A stretch of DNA of 37,983 bases from RYN-428 sp035551995 (GTDB lineage: Bacteria; Planctomycetota; Phycisphaerae; Tepidisphaerales; Tepidisphaeraceae). The notes below the pieces were generated by a model. That model was not told the origin of the DNA and searched no databases. It worked only from the letters and a program-made list of their open reading frames with translations. The position numbers were made by a program, and so were the translations under genes. The DNA lies in NCBI GenBank assembly GCA_035551995.1, contig DASZME010000081.1, positions 1 through 37,983 of the forward strand, written 5' to 3'. This document shows, one piece after another, positions 14,903 to 21,302 of this stretch; position 1 is the stretch's first letter; every line of letters begins with the position of its first letter.

Positions 14903-15733
14903 ATGCCCCGCAAGAGTGAAAGCAAGACCACCGCCAAGAAGTTCAGCCATGTGCCCCCCAAGGCCGTCGCCAAGGCCGTCGAAGCGGCCAAGCCGGCCGC
15001 GCCCGCGATTCCCGCGACCGCAGTGACGGCGGAACATGCCGGCGCCGCCAAGGCCGTCGAGACAAAAACGCAAGCCACCCCAGTCATCGCCGCCAAGCCC
15101 GAAACCGCGCCGACGCCGGTGATCGCCGCCCCGCACGAAACAACGACCACGCCGGTCATCGCCGCCCAGACCCACTGCTGCCACGGCGCCCCCACGGGGA
15201 CGTCCGCCTGCACCTCCGATCGCACGGCGACCGTCGCCGCCGCGATCGCCGCGCTTCACAGCGACGACGCCGACGCCGCCCGCGATGCCGCTTCCACCCT
15301 CGGCCTGCTCGGCGACCGCTCGGCGGTTGAGCCGCTGGTGCAGGTTCTGGACAATAGCTGTGGTTTCTTCCACAGCGTCGTTCGCGCCGCCGCGGCCGAA
15401 AGCCTCGGCGCCCTCGGCGATGCACGCGCCCTGGAGCCCCTGCTTGGCGCGTTGACCGATCCGATCGCCGAAGTCAGCAGCGAATCGATCCGCGCCCTTG
15501 CCACCCTCGGCAACCCCGAAGCGATCGACGCGCTGTCCGACGTCGTCCGCAATCGCGCCGGGTTCTTCCTTCCCGTCGCCCGTCAGGCCGCCGTCCTGGG
15601 CCTGGCCAAACTTGGCGGTGACCGCGCCTTGGAAACCCTTCGCGCCGTCGCCGCCGACGATTACGAAGATTCGACCATTCGCGCCGCCGCCGAAAACGCT
15701 CTCACGCAGGAAGCCACCGCTTCGGCCAACTGA
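14903..15733 (+). CDS. HEAT-repeat protein with basic Ala/Lys/Pro-rich N-terminal tail
   Basis: A protein of 276 residues; GGAG lies seven bases before the ATG. Residues 1-90 are low complexity and rich in Lys, Ala, Pro and Thr, resembling histone H1-like tails, and include three copies of TPVIAA (about 59-88). A short Cys/His patch (HCCHGAPTGTSAC, about 91-103) follows. Residues about 108-270 hold four to five HEAT/PBS-type helical repeats such as AASTLGLLGDRSAVEPLVQVL and RAAAAESLGALGDARALEPL. Such proteins act as scaffolds or, in the PBS-lyase-like class, bind modified partners. The basic tail could contact nucleic acid, but this is inference. It stands alone and is followed by a strong terminator. 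Confidence 0.75.
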   Translation: MPRKSESKTTAKKFSHVPPKAVAKAVEAAKPAAPAIPATAVTAEHAGAAKAVETKTQATPVIAAKPETAPTPVIAAPHETTTTPVIAAQTHCCHGAPTGTSACTSDRTATVAAAIAALHSDDADAARDAASTLGLLGDRSAVEPLVQVLDNSCGFFHSVVRAAAAESLGALGDARALEPLLGALTDPIAEVSSESIRALATLGNPEAIDALSDVVRNRAGFFLPVARQAAVLGLAKLGGDRALETLRAVAADDYEDSTIRAAAENALTQEATASAN

Positions 15734-15814
15734 TTCCCCCGGTCTCCCGGTGGAAGAGACGGACTTTAAGTCGGATTCTTCCGCCTTCACGAGAGCCGGA
15801 TCGATTGATCGCCG

Positions 15815-15860
15815 ATGCCCTGCCGACCCGATTTCAATCAGGTCGGCAGGGCATTTTTTC
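15815..15860 (+). terminator. Rho-independent terminator after the HEAT gene
   Basis: A perfect 14-bp stem (ATGCCCTGCCGACC / GGTCGGCAGGGCAT) with a 12-base loop, followed directly by TTTTTC. It lies about 80 bases after the stop codon of the HEAT-repeat gene. Because the stem includes AT at its base, the A residues on the 5' side make it partly bidirectional, but no minus-strand gene ends here. Confidence 0.85.
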
Positions 15861-16190
15861 GCGCTCGGCGTCGCGACTGTGGCGGGCGAACGCGGGATCG
15901 TCGTTCCACGACTTCGATAGGCCGACTGGATCGGACGGCAATGGAACCACGATCTTCCGCATTTCTCATGTTCGTGGCGCAAGTTTCCTTCGCGAAAACG
16001 CGCGTGTTTCGCGACCAGAACTCGCCCACCACGACAAGAAGTAGTCCAGCCTGAAACCAATCGACCTGGTATCGAACAACGACGGCGAAATCCCCGCCGA
16101 TCTTTGTCGCAAAAAGCGTGAGCGCGCGCCCTCGTTTCCCACGCCGCCTTCCTCCCGCTACACTGGTTCTCTTTGATTCGGGAGAATTTC
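15861..16190. other. Gap before purU, no gene seen
   Basis: About 330 bases with no supported gene. A stretch near 15973-16045 (GCGTGTTTCGCGACC, then CTCGCCCACCACGAC) loosely resembles the right half of the MITE-like repeat but lacks its GC hairpin. A TACACT at 16158-16163 could be a -10 element for purU, without a clear -35. Confidence 0.4.
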
Positions 16191-17099
16191 GTGGCTCAGC
16201 CCGTGTTGGCGGTTGTCAGTGTGCTCGGAAAGGACCAGAAGGGCGTCGTCGCGCAGTTCGCCACCTACATGGCCGAGCGCGGCATCAACATCGAAGACAT
16301 CGAGCAGCGCGTCATCCGCGGCTTCTTTGTCATGGACATGCTCGTCGATCTCAAAGACCTCACCGCCGCTCTTTCCGACGTCATCACTGGCTTGCTCGAA
16401 CTTGGCCGCCGGATCGATATGGAAGTCCGCGTCCATCTTCATGCCCAGCATAAAAAGAAGAAGGCGGCCATTCTCGTCAGCAAGGAGCCGCATTGCCTTC
16501 GTCAACTGATCGCCGACATCCGGGAAAACAAATTGCACTGCGATATCGCCGGCGTCTTCGCCAATCATCCCGACCTCGAACCGATCGCGCGGGAAGCCAA
16601 TCTGCCTTTCGCCTGGAACAGCCATGACGATCTGCCCGGCCATTTTCGATGGCTGGGCGATCAGCTTCATTCCAAAGGCGCCGACGTGGTGGTGCTGGCT
16701 CGCTACATGCGGATCCTGCCGCCGGAAATCATCGCCGAGTTCCGGCATAAAATCGTGAACATCCACCCATCGCTCTTGCCGTATTTCCCCGGCGCGTCGG
16801 CTTACAAGCAGGCGTACGAAAGCGGTGTCCGCGTGCACGGATGCACCGCCCATTTCGTCACCGAACAACTCGATGAAGGCCCGGTGATTTTGCAGGATGT
16901 TTTTCATATTAACGTCGGCGTCGACACCCTCGACGACGTTAAACAAAACGGCCTCGATCTCGAAGCCAAAACGCTCAGTAAAGCCGTCCAGTTGTTTCTG
17001 GACGAAGAACTTGTGGTGGTCGAGGGAAAAGTGATTTTCAAGCCCGGCATCAGCCGGTTTTTTGGAAGTGACGCGGCGTCGCGCGGAAGGTCGGTTTGA
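16191..17099 (+). CDS. purU: Formyltetrahydrofolate deformylase PurU
   Basis: A protein of 302 residues that releases formate from 10-formyl-THF, balancing one-carbon pools and, in E. coli, supplying formate to PurT. Residues about 5-80 are an ACT domain (VLAVVSVLGKDQKGVVAQF). Residues about 88-280 are the formyltransferase fold, with GVFANHPDLEPIA, the catalytic NIHPSLLP (His near residue 191) and the LDEGPVI Asp near 228. I chose GTG 16191 (GGGAG six bases upstream); a TTG six codons earlier lies upstream of that site. The active-site His segment is HPS rather than the HHS common in PurU, so some other hydroxymethyl/formyl hydrolase of the family is not excluded. Confidence 0.88.
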   Translation: MAQPVLAVVSVLGKDQKGVVAQFATYMAERGINIEDIEQRVIRGFFVMDMLVDLKDLTAALSDVITGLLELGRRIDMEVRVHLHAQHKKKKAAILVSKEPHCLRQLIADIRENKLHCDIAGVFANHPDLEPIAREANLPFAWNSHDDLPGHFRWLGDQLHSKGADVVVLARYMRILPPEIIAEFRHKIVNIHPSLLPYFPGASAYKQAYESGVRVHGCTAHFVTEQLDEGPVILQDVFHINVGVDTLDDVKQNGLDLEAKTLSKAVQLFLDEELVVVEGKVIFKPGISRFFGSDAASRGRSV

Positions 17100-17162
17100 T
17101 ATCGTATCCGGCTCATTGAAACGAATGGCATTTAGACACGGCCCAGAGCCCGTGCCACTTTT

Positions 17163-17945
17163 ATGACAGCAACGAATCAGTTTCACGTCTCGGCGGGTTG
17201 GCAGCCGCTCATGCGCCAACTGGGGCTTGACGCCGAGACGGTCTTCACCCACCCCGACATCCGCACATGGCGAAAACTCGCCGATCGCGAAAACTGCACG
17301 CTCGATGTTCCACGGCCCGACGGAACGCGGACGCGCCTTCACGTGAAGCGCTACTCGGCAAGCGTACATCGTAAAACGCCCGCCGAAGAAGAAGCCGCCG
17401 GACATGCGCTGCTGCTGGCCGAAAATATCCCGACGGCCACGCTCGTGGCGTGGGGAAAAGTCGAGGATGGCCGAAGCTTCGTGATGTTCGAAGACCTGAC
17501 CGGTTATACGCCCGCCGACAAACTGATCGAATCCGGCGCCGATTTCGCCGCTCTGCAACAGTCGATGGCCGATTTCATCGCCCGGCTACATCATTCCGGC
17601 CTGCATCATCGCGATCTTTATTTGTGCCACATCATGGCGAAGATGGCCGGCGACCAGATCGATCTGCGTCTGATCGACGCCGCCCGCGTCCGCCGGCTTC
17701 CCGGCTTTTTCACGCGCGGCCGGTGGATCGTCAAAGACCTTGCCCAATTCTGGTACAGCACGTTGAAATTGCCGATTACCGAAGTCCATCGAAGCGGCTG
17801 GCTGCTAAGATATTGCCAGCAGCGGCAATTGCCCGGCTCGGCGCTGATGCGGGGAAATATCGAGCTCAAGGTTCGGCGGATCGCCAGGCACGACGCAAAG
17901 CTCAACGCGCTGGAGCCGACGCGGAATATTTCGATTCCATGGTAA
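17163..17945 (+). CDS. Kdo/WaaP-family lipopolysaccharide core kinase
   Basis: A protein of 260 residues with a protein-kinase-like fold of the RfaP/WaaP/InaA group. The nucleotide-binding Lys is in LHVKRYS (about residue 62), the catalytic loop reads HHRDLYLCHI (Asp near 150), and the metal-binding Asp is in LRLIDAARVRRLP (near 172). These are the hallmarks of kinases that phosphorylate heptose or Kdo in the LPS inner core at the cytoplasmic face. A WaaG-like glycosyltransferase follows on the same strand after a repeat, supporting an LPS-core role. No good Shine-Dalgarno sequence precedes the ATG at 17163. A shorter form is unlikely because conserved sequence begins early. Confidence 0.82.
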   Translation: MTATNQFHVSAGWQPLMRQLGLDAETVFTHPDIRTWRKLADRENCTLDVPRPDGTRTRLHVKRYSASVHRKTPAEEEAAGHALLLAENIPTATLVAWGKVEDGRSFVMFEDLTGYTPADKLIESGADFAALQQSMADFIARLHHSGLHHRDLYLCHIMAKMAGDQIDLRLIDAARVRRLPGFFTRGRWIVKDLAQFWYSTLKLPITEVHRSGWLLRYCQQRQLPGSALMRGNIELKVRRIARHDAKLNALEPTRNISIPW

Positions 17946-17959
17946 CTTGCAGCGACCGC

Positions 17960-18049
17960 GCAGTGAGTAACGTATTTATCGTTTAGCGGCCCCGCTTGCG
18001 GGGCGTGTTTTTCGCGATCGGAACTCGCTCCACCGCATAAAAAACTCCA
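17960..18049 (+). repeat. MITE-like dispersed repeat, copy 4
   Basis: It contains the core GTTTAGCGGCCCCGCTTGC, then GGGGCGTGTTTTTCGCG, followed by GAACTCGCTCCACCGCA and TAAAAAACTC. The hairpin with its T-run points in the same direction as the kinase gene ending at 17945 and could terminate it. Neither end is a clean TAGAGC, so the boundaries are approximate. Confidence 0.7.
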
Positions 18050-18080
18050 GGTTTTCCCTTGACGTCGTTTGAGGAAAAGT

Positions 18081-19250
18081 TTGCGAATCGCGCTGGTTAT
18101 TCTTCACGCCGACCCGGCCCGCGGCGGGGCGGAACGATATACCGTCGATCTTGCCGACGCGTTGCGCTCGCGTGGACAGGACGTCGCCCTGATCTCCTCG
18201 ACGTTCGCTCCCGGCGATCCACCGGCCGGCGCCGTGGATTTCGGCGGCGGATCGGGAACGCGCGTCGGGAGATACATCCGATTTCTCGGCCGGCTCGATC
18301 AGCATCTGCTGGACAATCGGTATGACATCGTCCATGCGATGTTGCCGGTACGAAATTGCGACGTTTATCACCCGCACGCGGGAATCGCCGCCGAGGCGCT
18401 TTTTGGCGCGCGGGCGCGGGACCAGGGCCCGGTGATGCGCGTGATCGCGATGGCGTCCAATCGGCTCAATCTCCGCCGTCAGCGGTTCGCCGCCGTCGAA
18501 CTGGAACTGCTGACCGGGCCGCGCCCGCCGGTCGTGCTCTGCTTGTCGAACTACTTAAAAGCCGGACTCAAACGCTATTATTCCCTGCCCGAATCCCGGC
18601 TGGCCACGCTTTTTAACGCCACCGATCTCAAACGATTTGACCCCGCCGCCCGGCCGCAGGTTGGCATTGAGCTTCGCGGAAGTTTAGCCATCGCGCCGGA
18701 TCGGGTCGTCGCCTTGATGATCGCCCAGGATTTTAGCCGCAAGGGATTGGCCGAGGCGATCGTCGCGCTCTCTCACATGGCGGATCCCCGTCTCATTTTG
18801 CTCGTCGTCGGCAAGCAAGATCCCACGGCGTTTCGAAAATTGGCCGACGAAAAAAACGTCGGCGCCCGCGTCATCTTCGCCGGCGAAACAAGCGATCCCT
18901 ACTCGTTCTACCAGGCGTCGGATTTTTTCGTTTTGCCGACCCGGCACGATCCGTGCAGCCTTGTCGTGCTCGAGGCGCTGGCCATGGGTCTGCCCGTCAT
19001 CAGCACCGTGTTCAACGGCGCCTGCGAAATCATGCAAAACGCCGCCCACGGCTTTATTCTGCCCGACCCGGCCGACGTCTCGGCGCTGGCCGACGCGTAT
19101 CGAACCCTTTTGGACAACGCCACCCGGAAGTCAATGTCGCAAAACTGCCTCGCCCTGCGCCCTCGGCTGGCGTACGAAAAACATATCGAAGAATTGCTTG
19201 GAATCTATAATCAAACCATCGCCGGGAAGACGAACGATCGCGCGATTTAG
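18081..19250 (+). CDS. GT4 glycosyltransferase, WaaG/RfaG-like
   Basis: A protein of 389 residues with the GT-B fold. The N-terminal segment has the donor/acceptor motif PARGGAERYTVDLADALRSR (about residues 12-31). The C-terminal half has NATDLKRFDP, DFSRKGLAEAI, the nucleotide-sugar site ADFFVLPTRHDPCSLVVLEA (about 287-306) and the EALAMGLPVISTVFNGACE Glu-x7-Glu region. The length and the GGAERY motif fit the WaaG family that adds the first hexose of the LPS outer core. I chose TTG 18081 because GAGG is six bases upstream; the TTG at 18069 overlaps that ribosome site. The neighbouring WaaP-type kinase strengthens the LPS assignment. Confidence 0.85.
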   Translation: MRIALVILHADPARGGAERYTVDLADALRSRGQDVALISSTFAPGDPPAGAVDFGGGSGTRVGRYIRFLGRLDQHLLDNRYDIVHAMLPVRNCDVYHPHAGIAAEALFGARARDQGPVMRVIAMASNRLNLRRQRFAAVELELLTGPRPPVVLCLSNYLKAGLKRYYSLPESRLATLFNATDLKRFDPAARPQVGIELRGSLAIAPDRVVALMIAQDFSRKGLAEAIVALSHMADPRLILLVVGKQDPTAFRKLADEKNVGARVIFAGETSDPYSFYQASDFFVLPTRHDPCSLVVLEALAMGLPVISTVFNGACEIMQNAAHGFILPDPADVSALADAYRTLLDNATRKSMSQNCLALRPRLAYEKHIEELLGIYNQTIAGKTNDRAI

Positions 19251-19314
19251 CGGTACACAGAGAGCGACATGTTCAGCGTCGGCGTCCAAGGTTCGGTTTT
19301 CAAAAAAGGGCGAG

Positions 19315-19412
19315 AGAGCGCCTTGCAGCGCATTTTTCATGTTGATGAGGCGTGTTTCGATCGCGACGGTCGCCCGGCGAGCGGAGCCGCTATTATAAAC
19401 GCAGACATGCGA
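19315..19412 (-). repeat. MITE-like dispersed repeat, copy 5 (diverged, reverse)
   Basis: Read on the minus strand it gives CTGCGTTTATAATAGCGG, a diverged GC stem, GTCGCGATCGAAACACGCC, then ATCAACATGAAAAATGCGCT. That is the order of copies 2 and 6, with many substitutions. The termini are eroded. It fills most of the gap between the glycosyltransferase and the epimerase. Confidence 0.55.
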
Positions 19413-19433
19413 CAGCGACCTGACAACTTTTCT

Positions 19434-19448
19434 AAGCACACAGTGCTT
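19434..19448. promoter_or_regulatory. Palindrome upstream of the epimerase gene
   Basis: AAGCAC-ACA-GTGCTT, a perfect 6-bp dyad about 28 bases before the ATG at 19476. It could be an operator or a small hairpin in the leader. No repressor is encoded nearby. Confidence 0.3.
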
Positions 19449-19475
19449 GCGCGGTAGGTGTTCTGCCGCGCGACC

Positions 19476-20525
19476 ATGGATCAGATAGACCGTCCAAGCG
19501 AAAACCGCATTAACAGTTCGATACACATGCTCCCAAATTCTCATCGCACGCTTCTCGTTACCGGCGCCGCCGGAAAAGTCGGACGGCAGTTCATCCACCG
19601 AATCCTCAACGATCCCGCTTTCTCCCGCACGACCGTGCGGGCCCTCTGCCACAATCGAATGCTCGAACCCGCCGATCGGCTGGAAGTTATCGCCGGCGAC
19701 ATGTCCAGCAGGGACGACGTGCGCGCCGCCGTCGATGGCATCACCCACGTTCTTCACCTGGCCACCTGCAAGGAAACGCCCGAAACGATCATGGACGTCG
19801 CCGTCAAAGGCATGTTCTGGCTCTTGGAAGAATGCCGATCGAGCAAGCAGTTCCGCCAACTGATCCTCGTCGGCGGCGACGCCGGCATGGGCCACTTTTT
19901 TTATCCGCATCCCGTTCCCGTCACCGAGCGGCAAAAGCATGCGGCCTACCCCGGCTGCTACGCCCTCAGCAAAGTCCTCGAAGAGGTCATGCTGGAGCAA
20001 TATTACATCCAATACAACCTCAACGGCTGCTGTCTCCGGGCGCCATGGATCATGGAAAAAGACGACTTCAAACAGACCCTCAGCTTCGGCCCCGACGTCT
20101 TTGGCGGACCGCGCTGGCGCGATTATGTTTCCAGTGAAGAAGCCGACCGTTACGAAGCGGCCGGCGCCATTCCCGTCATGCTCGATGCAGCCGGCGAAGC
20201 TGTTAAGCGTAACTTCGTCCACATTGAAGACCTGATCGACGCGATCCTCGCCGCGATCGATTGTCCCAAAGCTCGCCAGCAACTTTTTAATATTTGCATG
20301 GATGAGCCGATCGACTATCGAGAGGTCGGAAGCTATCTGAAAGCGACGCGCGGCCTCGCGACCGTGGATATCAAAACCGAATTCCACGGCACATGGCTCG
20401 ACAACGCCAAGGCGAAATTCCTTCTCGGATGGAAGCCACGCTACGACATGAAGCGCCTGATCGATTCAGCCTGGGAATACCGGAGAAGCCCGCAAGATCC
20501 GCGGAAAGTGTGGTATCCGGGGTAG
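19476..20525 (+). CDS. NAD-dependent epimerase/dehydratase (extended SDR)
   Basis: A protein of 349 residues of the extended short-chain dehydrogenase family. The Rossmann motif is TGAAGKVGRQF (about residues 29-39). Asp/Met in AGDMSSRDDV and HLATCKET follow the expected strands, and the catalytic pair lies in CYALSKVLEE (Tyr and Lys near 166 and 170). The C-terminal part has FVHIEDLIDAI and WKPRYDMKRLIDSAWEY, typical of nucleoside-sugar epimerases. The substrate is not evident; sugar-nucleotide modification would suit the LPS neighbours. I chose ATG 19476; an internal ATG at 19527 is also possible, and neither has a clear ribosome site. Confidence 0.8.
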   Translation: MDQIDRPSENRINSSIHMLPNSHRTLLVTGAAGKVGRQFIHRILNDPAFSRTTVRALCHNRMLEPADRLEVIAGDMSSRDDVRAAVDGITHVLHLATCKETPETIMDVAVKGMFWLLEECRSSKQFRQLILVGGDAGMGHFFYPHPVPVTERQKHAAYPGCYALSKVLEEVMLEQYYIQYNLNGCCLRAPWIMEKDDFKQTLSFGPDVFGGPRWRDYVSSEEADRYEAAGAIPVMLDAAGEAVKRNFVHIEDLIDAILAAIDCPKARQQLFNICMDEPIDYREVGSYLKATRGLATVDIKTEFHGTWLDNAKAKFLLGWKPRYDMKRLIDSAWEYRRSPQDPRKVWYPG

Positions 20526-20566
20526 TGGGCCGTAGTCGGGGCTTCCGCAGCCAGAGATTTTCCGGG

Positions 20567-20572
20567 TATAAT
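20567..20572 (+). promoter_or_regulatory. Possible -10 element for the toxin-antitoxin genes
   Basis: A perfect TATAAT lies about 80 bases before the antitoxin ATG in otherwise GC-rich DNA. No convincing -35 hexamer is found at the usual spacing. Confidence 0.3.
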
Positions 20573-20653
20573 AAGAAGATCGGCGTCGATGCGCTTCGAT
20601 AGAATGGTAGTCACGCGTTCGCTCATGGAGTTCAAATAACTTATCGCGGAAAA

Positions 20654-20875
20654 ATGCATAATAGCGTTGTTGTATTCGACGGAGAGATGCCGCCTGAGGG
20701 CGCCGCAGTGCAAGTTCAGCCATTAAAACCACAAGACACGACAACGATTCCAGGGACGGTCAAGCCCAAGACGATATGGGAAGAACTGCTGGACCTTCAA
20801 GGACAGGTTCCCACGCTGCCTCAGGACGCCGCTCGCAATCACGATCATTACCTCTATGGAACTCCGAAACGATGA
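20654..20875 (+). CDS. Antitoxin of a PIN-toxin pair
   Basis: A protein of 73 residues ending in HDHYLYGTPKR, a C-terminal motif that recurs in small antitoxins next to PIN toxins in planctomycetes and cyanobacteria. The N-terminal part (VVVFDGEMPPEGAAVQVQPL) resembles a short swapped-hairpin or AbrB-like DNA-binding region. Its TGA overlaps the toxin ATG (ATGA), the classical coupled arrangement. The partner toxin carries an in-frame stop, so this may now be an orphan antitoxin. Confidence 0.7.
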   Translation: MHNSVVVFDGEMPPEGAAVQVQPLKPQDTTTIPGTVKPKTIWEELLDLQGQVPTLPQDAARNHDHYLYGTPKR

Positions 20876-21273
20876 AGGATCTGTTCGCGGACACATACTA
20901 TTCTAATTCACTGCTGGGCCCAAAGGGACCGGACCGAGACAAAGCGGTGGCGGCGAGCATCGGGCGCTCCGGTCGTCTGGTCACCACCGCATGGGTTCTC
21001 ACGGAACTGGCCAATTTCCTTCATCGCGTCGGCAACAGGACCGCTTACGTACGGTTTTACAATAAAATCAAAACCCATCCCGAAACAGTAATCCTCGAAC
21101 CCACGCAAATTCACTTCGAGCGCGGCATGTGGTTGTATGAGAGCCGTCCCGACAAGGAGTGGTGATTGACCGATTGCATCTCGTTCATTGCAATGGAAGA
21201 CATGGCCATTCGGGACGCTCTGACAGGAGATCATCATTTTGAACAAGCGGGTTTCAACGCATTGTTAAAATGA
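20872..21273 (+). pseudogene. PIN-domain (VapC-type) toxin interrupted by an in-frame TGA
   Basis: The frame opens MKDLFADTYYSNSLLGPKGP with the first catalytic Asp (residue 7) and VLTELANFLHRV with the conserved Glu (near 46), then reads RPDKEW-TGA at 21163-21165. The same frame continues LTDCISFIAMEDMAIRDALT and GDHHFEQAGFNALLK to TGA 21271-21273. In this family the usual text is EWSLTDC, so one base change (TCA to TGA) at the Ser codon explains the stop. The truncated product (97 residues) lacks the last two catalytic Asp residues (LTDC and GDHHFE) and should be inactive as an RNase. Readthrough is possible but unsupported. With the stop ignored, the protein would be 133 residues, normal for the family. 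Confidence 0.8.
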
Positions 21274-21302
21274 ACGACCGAACGTCAAAGAACAACCATT
21301 AT

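Noticed and set aside
15973..16045. Possible ninth copy of the MITE-like repeat
   Set aside because: Only short blocks resembling the right half are present; the GC hairpin and both ends are missing, so chance or deep decay cannot be told apart.
14759..16060. Long minus-strand open frame opposite the HEAT-repeat gene (over 400 codons, Gly/Arg-rich)
   Set aside because: It is the antisense of a well-supported gene with HEAT motifs and a ribosome site, and its Gly/Arg composition is what the complementary codons of Ala-rich sequence give. It also crosses the strong terminator.
14740..16172. tRNA, rRNA or CRISPR structures in the intergenic gaps here and elsewhere
   Set aside because: I found no cloverleaf with a T-arm consensus, no rRNA-like blocks and no regularly spaced short repeats with unique spacers in any gap. 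The regular repeats at 33200-37983 are protein-coding.
16158..17558. Minus-strand open frame of over 450 codons opposite purU and the kinase gene
   Set aside because: It spans two genes with clear catalytic motifs on the plus strand and has no recognisable domain of its own.
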